From: Kutzneria buriramensis
GTDB lineage: Bacteria > Actinomycetota > Actinomycetes > Mycobacteriales > Pseudonocardiaceae
Direction: 5' to 3'
Assembly: GCF_003387475.1 (NCBI RefSeq)
Contig: NZ_QUNO01000014.1
Span: 186,001 to 250,000 of the forward strand
Length of the DNA: 64,000 nt
The stretch's first letter is position 1. Every line of letters begins with the position of its first letter. The notes under the pieces were generated by a model. That model was given only the letters and a program-made list of their open reading frames with translations. It was not told the origin of the DNA and made no database searches. The position numbers and the translations under genes were made by a program. Shown here piece after piece: positions 8,543 through 16,287 of the stretch.

Positions 8543-9148
8543 ATGACCACGACGAAGCTGACCATGGCCCTGTCCGCCGCAGCCGCGATCGGCTTGCTCG
8601 CCGCCGGCAGCGGCATCGCCCTCGCCGCGGACCCCGGCACCGGCACCACGATCGCCGCCACCGGTGACGCGAAGACCGCTCAGGAGTGCGTCCAGGCCGA
8701 CGGCCACGTGCCGGACCCGACCACCTGGCGGCCGGCCGCGAGGATCACTGTGGACGCTCGCCACGGCTTCTTGGTGATCCGCAACGACAAGCTGGCCGCG
8801 ATCTGCACCGTCGAAGACGGCCACGGCACCGGCATCATGGGCGGCGTCGAGACCCGGCACGTCTACGGCAAGCTCACCGCCGCACGGCCGTTCGACTACC
8901 TCAGCTCGATGAACTACCTCGCCGACAAGACCCACCCGGCGGAGTCCATCCACTTCGGAATCACCACCGCCGACGTGAAGTCCGTGTCCCTGGTGGGCCC
9001 CGACAAGTCCGTACGGGACGCCGACGTCAAGGACGGCACCTTCGTCGTGCGCACGCCGTTCGGCGAGGACAGCGACCAGGCCACCACCAACCACGTCCGA
9101 GTGACGCTCACCAACGGCCAGGTCATCACCGGGCCGTTCCGCGGCTAA
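8543..9148 (+). CDS. Secreted protein homologous to the anti-sigma exodomain encoded at 9883
   Basis: 201 aa with a signal peptide (MTTTKLTMALSAAAAIGLLAAGSGIALAA, cleavage likely after ALA). The mature part matches the extracytoplasmic domain of the nearby anti-sigma factor almost end to end: DPTTWRPAARI against DPTSWRPAARI, GFLVIRN against SFLVIRN, ESIHFGI against ESIHFGI, and GQVITGPFRG against GQVLVGPLRS. Both have two Cys residues in matching places (near QECVQAD and AAICTVE). I do not recognise the domain by name. A soluble copy of a sensor domain could compete for the same ligand or modulate sigma release (inference). Confidence 0.8.
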   Translation: MTTTKLTMALSAAAAIGLLAAGSGIALAADPGTGTTIAATGDAKTAQECVQADGHVPDPTTWRPAARITVDARHGFLVIRNDKLAAICTVEDGHGTGIMGGVETRHVYGKLTAARPFDYLSSMNYLADKTHPAESIHFGITTADVKSVSLVGPDKSVRDADVKDGTFVVRTPFGEDSDQATTNHVRVTLTNGQVITGPFRG

Positions 9149-9206
9149 ACTCCGAGCCCGGCCGTGCCGCGCGCACCGGGCACGGCCGGGACGCCCCGGC
9201 GGCGAT

Positions 9207-9232
9207 GCAACGCGCGCCGGGCGACCGGGAAC
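9207..9232 (+). promoter_or_regulatory. Putative autoregulated ECF promoter of the sigma factor gene
   Basis: GCAAC (9207-9211), 15 bases, then GGGAAC (9227-9232), then the GTG start 35 bases after the first box. This is the same geometry as at 8508. It is not found before the anti-sigma gene, which is translationally coupled to the sigma gene. Confidence 0.6.
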
Positions 9233-9241
9233 ACCCCTGGT

Positions 9242-9883
9242 GTGATGACGGTTGGAGAGCGGTTGCGGCGACCGGGGACGGACGCCGGGGACGACCACCC
9301 GGCGTTTTCGCTGTGCGACGACCAGGCCCTGTGGCAGGAGGCGGCGCACGGCGACCGCGCCGCGTTCGGCGAGCTGTTCCGCCGGCACGCCGAGGCCGTC
9401 TGGAACTACGCGTACCGGCTGACCGGGTCGTGGTCGGTGGCCGAGGACCTCACGTCCGCCACCTTCCTGGCCGCCTGGCGTCGGCTGGGCGACATGACGC
9501 TGGTCAACTCCAGCGCGCGGCCGTGGCTGTACACCGTGGCCAGCAACCTGGCCCGCCACGAGTACCGCCGGCAGGGCCGGTTCTCCCGCGTGCTGACCCG
9601 CCTGCCCCTCAACGACACCACCCGCGATCACGCGGACGACGTGGTCGACCAGATCGACGCCCAGGGCAAGCTGCGGACTGTGCTCGACGCCGTCACCAAG
9701 CTGCCCAAGGCCGAGCGCCAGGCGGTCGAGCTGTGCCTGCTCGGCGAGCTGTCCACGGCCGACGCCGCCGAGGCGCTCGGCATCGCCGAGGTCAGCGTGC
9801 GGGCGCGGATCTCCCGGGCCCGCAGCCGACTGCGCGGCGTGTTGAGTGACACCATCGACGTGCCAGCTCTGGAGGAGGGGTGA
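9242..9883 (+). CDS. ECF-type sigma-70 family RNA polymerase sigma factor
   Basis: About 213 aa. GTG 9242 and ATG 9245 are consecutive in-frame starts. The GTG lies at the same distance from the promoter boxes as the ATG of the secreted paralogue gene, so I take it as the start of a leaderless message. Region 2 (DRAAFGELFRRHAEAVWNYAYRLTG, AEDLTSATFLAAWRRL, PWLYTVASNLARHEYRR) and region 4 (LPKAERQAVELCLLGELS, AEALGIAEVSVRARISRAR) are complete and there is no SnoaL extension. The stop TGA shares one base with the ATG of the anti-sigma gene. It probably drives its own promoter and that of the secreted paralogue. Confidence 0.92.
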   Translation: MMTVGERLRRPGTDAGDDHPAFSLCDDQALWQEAAHGDRAAFGELFRRHAEAVWNYAYRLTGSWSVAEDLTSATFLAAWRRLGDMTLVNSSARPWLYTVASNLARHEYRRQGRFSRVLTRLPLNDTTRDHADDVVDQIDAQGKLRTVLDAVTKLPKAERQAVELCLLGELSTADAAEALGIAEVSVRARISRARSRLRGVLSDTIDVPALEEG

Positions 9884-10584
9884 TGGACGAGCTGCCGGAG
9901 CGCCAACGAATGCCCGAGGCCCTGCGGGACCGGATGTGGGCCGAGCTGGAGCCGCAGCTGGAGGCCGAGGCCCCGGCCAGCCGGTTCCGGTCGATGCGCG
10001 CGCCGCTGGCGGTGGCCGCGTCGGTGGTCGTGCTCGCCCTCGCCGCGGTGTTCGTGATCCCACAGCTGCGCGGCTCGCAGGTCGGCACGGCGTCCGGCGG
10101 CGACGCGCAGATCGCCCTGCAGTGCGCCCACGCCGACGGCGGCCTGCCCGATCCGACGAGCTGGCGGCCCGCGGCGCGGATCGACGTCGACGCCACGGAC
10201 AGCTTCCTGGTCATCCGCAACACCGTGTCCGCCGCGGTCTGTGCCATCGAGACCGGCCAGCGCGTGGGCGTCATGGGCGGCCCCACCACGCGCGCGGACT
10301 ACAGCAAGCTCACCGCCGCGCATCCGTACCTGTACTTCGACTCCATGAACTACCCGGCGGCCGCCAACCATCCGCAGGAGTCGATCCACTTCGGCATCGT
10401 GGCCAGCAACGTGAAGTCCCTGGAGCTGCTGGGGCCGGACAACTCCGTGCGGCAGGCCATCGTGCAGGACGGCGTCTTCATCGTCCGGACCAGCATCCCC
10501 GAGGACAGCAACCAGCCCAACACCAACTCCGTGCGCGTCACGCTGAACACCGGGCAGGTCCTGGTGGGCCCGCTGCGGTCCTGA
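9883..10584 (+). CDS. Membrane anti-sigma factor with large extracytoplasmic domain
   Basis: 233 aa. It starts at ATG 9883 with GGAGGAGG just upstream, inside the end of the sigma gene (TGATG overlap), which implies translational coupling. Residues 1-40 are cytoplasmic (PERQRMPEALRDRMWAELEP), one membrane helix follows (LAVAASVVVLALAAVFVI), and about 165 residues are extracytoplasmic. No zinc-binding HxxxCxxC motif is present, so it is not a ZAS-type anti-sigma. The exodomain is duplicated in the secreted protein at 8543. The anti-sigma role is inferred from position and topology. Confidence 0.75.
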   Translation: MDELPERQRMPEALRDRMWAELEPQLEAEAPASRFRSMRAPLAVAASVVVLALAAVFVIPQLRGSQVGTASGGDAQIALQCAHADGGLPDPTSWRPAARIDVDATDSFLVIRNTVSAAVCAIETGQRVGVMGGPTTRADYSKLTAAHPYLYFDSMNYPAAANHPQESIHFGIVASNVKSLELLGPDNSVRQAIVQDGVFIVRTSIPEDSNQPNTNSVRVTLNTGQVLVGPLRS

Positions 10585-10587
10585 CCG

Positions 10588-11907
10588 CTACGCCGTGGCC
10601 GGCCCGGCCTGCTGCGGCACGAGGTGGGTCAGCTTGACCCGGTTGCGGCCGGCGGCCTTGACCGCGTACAGGGCGGCGTCGGCGGCGCGGATCGCCTCGT
10701 CGATGGTGTCGCTGCTGTCGTGGGGGATGAGCGCCGCGCCGATGGAGATCGACAGGTTGCCGATGACCACCGGGTCGTCGTCCTCGTCCAGCGCCACGGT
10801 CAGCGAGCGGATGCGTTCCCGGATGCGCTCGGCGATGGCCCGGGTCCGCTCCTCGTCGACGTCGATGAGCAGCGCGATGAACTCCTCGCCGCCCCACCGC
10901 CCGACGATGTCGTAGTCCCGGACCTCGGTCTGCAACGCCTTGGCGACGGCCTCCAGCGCCCGGTCGCCGCCGATGTGCCCGTACGTGTCGTTGACCTGCT
11001 TGAAGTGGTCCAGGTCGGCGATCAGCACCGCCAGCGTGGCGTCGTGCACCTTGGCCCGCTCCAGCGCCCGGCGCGCCTCCTGGTACCACCAGTCCAGGGT
11101 GTAGAAGCCGGTCTTGGCGTCCGTGCGGGCGGCGGTCCGGAACTGGTGCAGCAGCAGGCCGCGGTGCACGGTGACGACGCCGACGACCACCGCCAGCAGC
11201 AGCGGCGGGCTCGTCACGGCCAGCGCGGCGGCCAGCAGCCCGAACGCGTAGGCCCCGACCTCCTGAGACTGCTCGTGGAAGTTCTCCAACACCTTGGAGA
11301 GCCGCGTGTTCGGCGCGGAGATCAGGATCGCGGTGACGACCAGGCCGTAGTTGAGCAGCCAGCGCAGGCAGAACGCGGCCGCGATCACCGCCAGGTCGGC
11401 GAAGCCGGCCCAGGTCGGCCGGGGCAGGCCGGGGTAGCTCGGCAGGCCCAGCGCCAGCACGGCGATGGCCGCCTGCGTGCCCAGCAGGACCGTCGCGCAC
11501 GAGAAGACCCAGCGGAACAGGTTCAGCGGGCGCTGCCGGGGCCAGATGCGCAGCCACGCGATCGTGTAGGTCACGACGACCAGCGCGGAGGCCAGCAGCG
11601 GCGGCAGGATCAGCGCGCCCGCGACCGACCAGACGGCCTTCGTGTCCAGGTACGGGCCGGCGCCCGCCCCGCGCTCGCGCTGCCGCTCGGTCGGCCGGAC
11701 GCCCTCGATGTGCAGCCACGCGCCGGCGGTGAGCATGCCGGCGTAGATCAGGTCCGAGGTGCGGACCGGCATCAGGAACGCGGTGCCCGTCGCGGCGGCG
11801 ATCGCGACCGCCTCGACCATGAGCACGAACGCGACGACGTGGCGTGGGGCCTGCCACAACGGCCAGGACCGCACCCAGTGCCAAGGCGCAGCGATCAGGG
11901 TCCGCAC
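10588..11907 (-). CDS. Diguanylate cyclase (membrane domain plus GGDEF)
   Basis: 439 aa from GTG 11907. The first about 260 residues contain around eight hydrophobic segments without a recognised ligand domain. The C-terminal GGDEF domain has substrate-binding LIADLDHFKQVNDTYGH and active site GGEEF at 339-343. RDYD five residues before it is an intact RxxD I-site, so feedback inhibition by c-di-GMP is expected. No EAL domain is present. It is divergent from the DNNW micro-ORF array and shares that upstream region. Confidence 0.94.
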   Translation of the reverse strand: MRTLIAAPWHWVRSWPLWQAPRHVVAFVLMVEAVAIAAATGTAFLMPVRTSDLIYAGMLTAGAWLHIEGVRPTERQRERGAGAGPYLDTKAVWSVAGALILPPLLASALVVVTYTIAWLRIWPRQRPLNLFRWVFSCATVLLGTQAAIAVLALGLPSYPGLPRPTWAGFADLAVIAAAFCLRWLLNYGLVVTAILISAPNTRLSKVLENFHEQSQEVGAYAFGLLAAALAVTSPPLLLAVVVGVVTVHRGLLLHQFRTAARTDAKTGFYTLDWWYQEARRALERAKVHDATLAVLIADLDHFKQVNDTYGHIGGDRALEAVAKALQTEVRDYDIVGRWGGEEFIALLIDVDEERTRAIAERIRERIRSLTVALDEDDDPVVIGNLSISIGAALIPHDSSDTIDEAIRAADAALYAVKAAGRNRVKLTHLVPQQAGPATA

Positions 11908-11975
11908 CGTGCCTCACCTTGCCGGAAACGACGGGGCCGCCGGGGCACGGCCGAGATGTCCACCGTAACCAAACT

Positions 11976-12015
11976 GGCACCATATGTGGCCGGAATGGCG
12001 GGCGAAGATGGTGCC
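11976..12015. promoter_or_regulatory. Inverted repeat upstream of the micro-ORF array
   Basis: GGCACCAT at 11976-11983 and ATGGTGCC at 12008-12015 form a perfect 8-bp inverted repeat with 24 bases between. It sits between the start of the diguanylate cyclase gene and the first DNNW micro-ORF. It could be an operator serving either gene. No convincing -35/-10 pair can be fixed by eye. Confidence 0.35.
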
Positions 12016-12076
12016 GCGGGCCGAAAACCGCCCGCTTGGCCGAACTCGTTAAGCCCTCTGAAGGAGGTGGATGACC

Positions 12077-12115
12077 GTGCGCGACAACAACTGGCGTGAC
12101 AACAACTGGCGCTGA
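12077..12115 (+). CDS. Micro-ORF 1: 12-residue peptide MRDNNWRDNNWR
   Basis: GTG CGC GAC AAC AAC TGG, repeated once, then CGC and TGA. AAGGAGGTG at 12061-12069 is a near-perfect Shine-Dalgarno sequence with 9 bases between GGAGG and the GTG. An in-frame ATG at 12071 would give MTV before RDNNW but leaves only 3 bases of spacing. The peptide has two direct repeats of RDNNW plus a closing Arg. It has no signal or leader region and matches nothing I know. Translation is inferred from the conserved ribosome site in all three micro-ORFs. Confidence 0.6.
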   Translation: MRDNNWRDNNWR

Positions 12116-12168
12116 CCGGTTCTCCCAGGTCAGGCGGGGTATTCGAGATCGGAGAGGCGGTGTGCGGC

Positions 12169-12207
12169 GTGCGTGACAACAACTGGCGTGACAACAACTG
12201 GCGCTGA
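12169..12207 (+). CDS. Micro-ORF 2: identical 12-residue peptide MRDNNWRDNNWR
   Basis: It encodes the same peptide as micro-ORF 1. The Arg2 codon differs (CGT here, CGC there), and the flanking DNA is unrelated. GGAGAGG at 12151-12157 lies 11 bases before the GTG. Another in-frame GTG at 12160 is too close to that site. Conservation of peptide and start context while the spacer diverges supports coding function over simple duplication of DNA. Confidence 0.55.
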   Translation: MRDNNWRDNNWR

Positions 12208-12254
12208 CCGACAATTCTCGAAAAGCAGTTCGAAAAATAAGGAGGTGGCCGGCA

Positions 12255-12281
12255 ATGCGTGACAACAACTGGGCGGCATGA
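12255..12281 (+). CDS. Micro-ORF 3: 8-residue peptide MRDNNWAA
   Basis: ATG CGT GAC AAC AAC TGG GCG GCA TGA. TAAGGAGGTG at 12238-12247 is a strong Shine-Dalgarno sequence, again 9 bases before the start. This member has a single RDNNW unit and ends in Ala-Ala. Its stop lies two bases from the stop of the convergent MFS gene. It is the third member of the array and shows that the MRDNNW start is the constant part. Confidence 0.55.
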   Translation: MRDNNWAA

Positions 12282-12283
12282 GA

Positions 12284-13507
12284 TCACGCGGCTTCCGCGG
12301 GACGCCGCCCGACCACCCGGGACCACGCCACCGCGGCGGCCAAACCGGTGATCGTGCCGAGTCCACCGGCGAGCCCTATCACCCATTCGGTCGGCATCAG
12401 CTGGGCGAGCAGTCCGGCGACCGCGATGCCGACGCCCTGCGCTGCCCGCAGGCAGGCGACGGCCAGCCCGACGGCCTGGCCGCGGGCGCTCGCCGGCACG
12501 GCGGTGGTGAAGGCCGCGTTGGTGATCGCGTCATGGGCCGTCGCCATGCCGCTGAGCGCCCACAGGCCCACCGTGACGGCCAGGCCCGGCGCCAGCGCCG
12601 TCGGGATGAGCAGTGCGCTGCTGGCGATCGCGAGCGGGCCCAGGCACCGCAGCTTGCGGTCCGGGCTGAGCCTGTTCAGCAGCAGGACGCCGATCACCGT
12701 GCCCACCGGGTTGGCCGCGAGGAGCCAGCCCACCCCGCCCGTGCCGGCGCCGATCCTTGAGGCGTACGCGACCGCCAGGCCCTCGGGGATCACGTAGAAG
12801 CCGCAGAGGCAGGCGATCGCGAGCAGCACGCGGGCCTCGCGGTGGGCGGCGATCGCCGCAATGCCGCCGCGCAGCGACGACCACCACGCCCTGCGTCGCT
12901 CGGGTCGTTGCGCGGGCGGTCGATGCCTCGACACTCCGGCGGCGATCAGGCCCGCCGACAGCACGAACGTGCCGGCGTCTACCAGCAGCGCCCCCTGCGC
13001 GCCGATCGCCGTCACCACCGCCGCGCCGCCGCCGAAACCGAGCACCAGCGCCAGTTGGTACGTCCCGCTGAACACGCCGGCCCCGACGGTGAAGCGGTCC
13101 CCGTCAAGGATCTCCGGCAAGGCCGCGCTGCGCGCCGCCGTGAACGGTCCGGCCAGCAGTTGCACCACGAACAGCGCGCCGATCTGAACGCCCAGCGGCA
13201 TTCCCGGTAACGCGAGGAGGCCGACGAGGAGGGCGCGCGCCAGGTCGGCGGTGACCATCACCAGGCGCCGCGAGTAGCGGTCGGCCACGCCGGCGAGGAT
13301 CGAACCACCGAGCAGATCGGGCAGGAATGTCACCGCGTAGGCCAGCGCCGACAGGGCCGGCGAGTGCGTGCGGTCGAACACCAGCACGCTGACCGCCACC
13401 CGGGCCAGCTGATCACCGGCGACCGAGGCGACGTGCGCCAGCCACAGCGCGCGGAACTCGCCGACCGCGAACACATCGCGGTAGCGGGCCGCCGCCACGT
13501 GCCCCAT
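12284..13507 (-). CDS. MFS transporter (EntS-like exporter type)
   Basis: 407 aa, 12 predicted membrane helices. The N-terminus FRALWLAHVASVAGDQLARVAVSVLVFDRT, the loop motif GVADRYSRRLVMV between helices 2 and 3, and GTVIGVLLLNRLSP in the second half are typical of the enterobactin-exporter-like branch of MFS used for drug or peptide efflux. It starts at ATG 13507 and converges with the DNNW micro-ORFs, its stop lying two bases beyond theirs. Transport of those peptides is only a guess. Confidence 0.9.
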   Translation of the reverse strand: MGHVAAARYRDVFAVGEFRALWLAHVASVAGDQLARVAVSVLVFDRTHSPALSALAYAVTFLPDLLGGSILAGVADRYSRRLVMVTADLARALLVGLLALPGMPLGVQIGALFVVQLLAGPFTAARSAALPEILDGDRFTVGAGVFSGTYQLALVLGFGGGAAVVTAIGAQGALLVDAGTFVLSAGLIAAGVSRHRPPAQRPERRRAWWSSLRGGIAAIAAHREARVLLAIACLCGFYVIPEGLAVAYASRIGAGTGGVGWLLAANPVGTVIGVLLLNRLSPDRKLRCLGPLAIASSALLIPTALAPGLAVTVGLWALSGMATAHDAITNAAFTTAVPASARGQAVGLAVACLRAAQGVGIAVAGLLAQLMPTEWVIGLAGGLGTITGLAAAVAWSRVVGRRPAEAA

Positions 13508-13618
13508 CGCGCCTCCCCAGTTCCGCCACCGTGAGCGCGCAGGGCGACACGCGGCGTATTCCTGGCGATCGATGGTAGCCGCGTCGACCGCGTCGAACGG
13601 CCGTCTTGAGGATCGCCG

Positions 13619-14557
13619 CTAGTCGACGTACCGGTGGGTCACGTCGCGGCCCGTCGGCAACACCGCGCCGAGGTCGATGGGCAGGCGGGCGGGAAGCACC
13701 TCGGTGCCCGTGCCGAAGGTGCTCGGCATCGTCGGCCTGGCGAGGACTGCATGCCTGCGGAAGCGGCGCTTCAATGTGTTCTCGCTAGCGACGACCTCGG
13801 CGTGTGTGGCGGTGAGGACCTGTACGGCGCGTGCGCCCGCCCGCAGATGGGCGCGTACGCGGCTGTCCCCACCGCGCCCGAACTTGTGCCAGCGACGGTA
13901 GCGAACCAGGTACAGGAGATGCGGTTCGTCCCTGCGGGCGTGATGCGTACGCGAGTCCGGCTCCGGCGGGCAGGCGCGGCACTCGGCGCGGCCCTTGCCG
14001 AGTTTCGCCACCGTGCCGCAGACATCGTGCCGGCCCCAGGTGCCGTGCGAGCTCGGGAGTAGTCGGGTTCCGGCCCACGGCAAGCCGCACACATCGCCGG
14101 CGAGCACAGTCCATCCCGGCCGCCGATAGACCTCTAGAGTTGTCTCGAGCACGGTGGCTGCGAGGAACTCCGCGACTCCCGGCAGCGGTACGGGCGCACC
14201 GGCGGCCAGACCAAGGAATTGGCGTACCAGGCCGGCATGCGCGGCAAGGGCGTCGTAGGTCTGTGCCATCACGGGCAGATGCGGTGAGCTGCGCTGATCG
14301 AGGCAGACATGGCAGCGGGTGCGCCAACCCGGGCGGCAGGCCCGCTCGGTGCCGCAGTCGGTGCAGCGGAGGATTCGAATGCGTGCGCCCGCGGGCTGAT
14401 CCGCGATCACTTCCATCTGCTCCGCGGTCAGATCCGCGCAGGGCCAGCAGTGCGCGGACCACGCCACGTCCGGTCCGCGTTCGCCGCCACCCGGTGGGCC
14501 ATCGACCTCGTCATGGCAGTTCGCGCACCATTTGTCCGCCGGCGTTGCCGACCTCAC
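13619..14557 (-). CDS. Cys-rich zinc-ribbon protein with a possible GIY-YIG-like nuclease domain
   Basis: 312 aa. The first about 95 residues contain several Cys pairs (CANC, CWPC, CTDC, CHVC) consistent with two zinc ribbons. A second Cys group (CGTV, CRAC) lies mid-protein. Residues about 215-270 read LLYLVRYRRWHKFGRG ... RVRAHLRAGARAVQVL ... VVASENTLKRRF. This fits the order of a GIY-YIG fold: YLV for GIY, KFG for YIG, catalytic Arg in the helix, and a Glu for metal. The assignment is my inference and has not been searched. Its ATG overlaps the stop of the upstream thioesterase gene by four bases (ATGA). Confidence 0.6.
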   Translation of the reverse strand: MRSATPADKWCANCHDEVDGPPGGGERGPDVAWSAHCWPCADLTAEQMEVIADQPAGARIRILRCTDCGTERACRPGWRTRCHVCLDQRSSPHLPVMAQTYDALAAHAGLVRQFLGLAAGAPVPLPGVAEFLAATVLETTLEVYRRPGWTVLAGDVCGLPWAGTRLLPSSHGTWGRHDVCGTVAKLGKGRAECRACPPEPDSRTHHARRDEPHLLYLVRYRRWHKFGRGGDSRVRAHLRAGARAVQVLTATHAEVVASENTLKRRFRRHAVLARPTMPSTFGTGTEVLPARLPIDLGAVLPTGRDVTHRYVD

Positions 14558-14982
14558 GGGCGGTGATCCGGCTCGGGCGGGATGCGCTCGAAGACCTCGC
14601 GGAGCTTGTCGGGGATGGCGGTCTTCGCGAGTTCTCCCGGCGCGAAGGCCACATACCGGGCCGACGCCAACACCACGTCATGTCCGCCCACGCGACCCTG
14701 GTAGCTGATGACCAGCGACGTGGTGCCGATGTGCCGCCTGCGGACGGCGATCTCCAGCAGGTCGTCGAACCGGGCCGGGGACCGGTAGCGGATGGTGATC
14801 TCGGCCATCACGAGGTCGACGCCGCTGCGGGCGAGGAAGTCGAAGGATCCGGCCACTGTGCGGAACGCCTCGACGAAGGCGGCCTCGAAGAACACGCCGT
14901 ACCGCGACGCGTGCACGATGCCCTGCATGTCGGTGTCCGCCGGACGAATGCGGACGCCGTGCACCAACTCATTCTCCGACAA
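14554..14982 (-). CDS. YbgC/4-hydroxybenzoyl-CoA thioesterase-like hotdog protein
   Basis: 142 aa. The hotdog fold signature is RIRPADTDMQGIVHASRYGVFFEAA, with the catalytic Asp in DTDMQGIVH, then IRYRSPARFDDLLEI and the closing strand. It starts at TTG 14982 with GAGGGGG seven to eight bases upstream; no ATG or GTG fits. It probably hydrolyses acyl- or aryl-CoA thioesters. It is translationally coupled to the zinc-ribbon protein gene, which is an unusual partner. Confidence 0.85.
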   Translation of the reverse strand: MSENELVHGVRIRPADTDMQGIVHASRYGVFFEAAFVEAFRTVAGSFDFLARSGVDLVMAEITIRYRSPARFDDLLEIAVRRRHIGTTSLVISYQGRVGGHDVVLASARYVAFAPGELAKTAIPDKLREVFERIPPEPDHRP

Positions 14983-15063
14983 CGATTTCCCCCTCTGCGA
15001 GCGTGATCACGAGTATGGCGGACGGATTCGCCACCGAACGGGGAATGACGCAGAATCCCTGCC

Positions 15064-16287
15064 GTGACCGAAGAGGACGCGGGCGACGGCAAGCGGGTCG
15101 GGTGGGTCGAGCTGTACTTCGACCTGGTTTTCGTGTTCGCCGTGGGACAGGTGGCGCACGGCATGGCGGTGGAGCCGCACTGGTCCCGCGTCGGCGCGGC
15201 GCTCGGCCTGTTCCTGACGCTGTGGTGGACGTGGATCGGGTTCGCCGTGTTCTACAACCGCAGCGGCGACGACAGCCGCTCCGCCGATCGGCTGTTCGTG
15301 CTCGTCGGCACCATCCCGTGCGCGATCGCCGCTACCCGGGCCCACTCCGTCTTCGACGGGCACCCGGCGATCTTCGCGGCGGCGCTGGCCGCCGTGCGGC
15401 TCATCCTGGCCACAGCGCATCTGTGGGGGAAGTCGGATCAGCGGCGGGTCGGTTGGGGTTATGCGGCGTCGACGGTGCTGTTCGCCGTGTCGGCAGTGCT
15501 GCCGTTGCCGTGGGTGTTCGTGCTGTGGGGTTTCGCCCTGTTCCAGGAGGCCGGCTTCCTGCTGCTCGGTGACGGTCGTCCCCGCAAGCGCGAGCGCCCG
15601 TCGCGGGCGGCCCGGTGGCGTGTGCTGCTGACGCCGCCGACCGATCCGAACCGGGCGGTCGACTCCGCGCACCTGTCCGAGCGCTTCGGGCTGTTCATGA
15701 TCCTGTTGCTGGGGGAGTTGGTGATCACCACCGGCACGGCGGCGCTGGACCGGCCGTCCGACGACGTCGGCTACTGGCTGACCCTGGTCGGCGGGCTGGT
15801 GCTGGCCGGGGCGCTGTGGTGGGTGTACTTCACCTCGGCCGCCGAGATCTACGAGCGGATGCTCTCGTTCTCCCGCGGCAATCCCCTCCTCGCGTATTCC
15901 CTTTACGCCACAGGGCATCTCGTCCCGGCGTTCGCGCTGCTGCTGGTCGCGGCCGGCGTGAACCTGTCGCTCCAGGAGCCCACGCCGCACACGGCGGCGT
16001 GGTTCGTCACCGCGGGCCTGACCGTGTACCTGCTCGGCACGAGGGCGGTCGCCGGCGGAACGCGGCGCTGGTACGTGGGCCTGGGGCGGATCGCGATGCT
16101 GGCCGGCACGGTGTGCCTGGCGTTCCTGGGGCTGGTCCTGCCCGCGCCGGCGGTGGTCGTGGTGATCGCCGTGTGGGCCGTGGGCATCGCCGCAGTCGCC
16201 GGGTCGATCCGGCACCGGGCACTCGACGGCCTCGGCGACGACCCGGCGGAGTTCCTCCGGCGGCTGCCGGAGGAAAGGGCTTCCTAG
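15064..16287 (+). CDS. Low temperature requirement protein A (LtrA) family membrane protein
   Basis: 407 aa with about ten to twelve hydrophobic segments. The family hallmarks are VELYFDLVFVFAVGQVAHG near the N-terminus, LWWTWIGFAVFYNR, and HLSERFGLFMILLLGELVI in the middle. The function is unknown; the name comes from a Listeria mutant. It starts at GTG 15064. The stop TAG shares the tetranucleotide CTAG with the stop of the convergent deformylase gene. Confidence 0.9.
   Translation: MTEEDAGDGKRVGWVELYFDLVFVFAVGQVAHGMAVEPHWSRVGAALGLFLTLWWTWIGFAVFYNRSGDDSRSADRLFVLVGTIPCAIAATRAHSVFDGHPAIFAAALAAVRLILATAHLWGKSDQRRVGWGYAASTVLFAVSAVLPLPWVFVLWGFALFQEAGFLLLGDGRPRKRERPSRAARWRVLLTPPTDPNRAVDSAHLSERFGLFMILLLGELVITTGTAALDRPSDDVGYWLTLVGGLVLAGALWWVYFTSAAEIYERMLSFSRGNPLLAYSLYATGHLVPAFALLLVAAGVNLSLQEPTPHTAAWFVTAGLTVYLLGTRAVAGGTRRWYVGLGRIAMLAGTVCLAFLGLVLPAPAVVVVIAVWAVGIAAVAGSIRHRALDGLGDDPAEFLRRLPEERAS

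Noticed and set aside
12077-12275. Minus-strand reading of the DNNW repeats (SCCHA repeats)
   Set aside because: No start codon with a ribosome site on that strand, whereas the plus strand has three strong ones in register.
12061-12281. Amino-acid attenuation leader peptides (Asn/Trp codons)
   Set aside because: No gene follows on the plus strand; the next gene is convergent, so there is nothing to attenuate.
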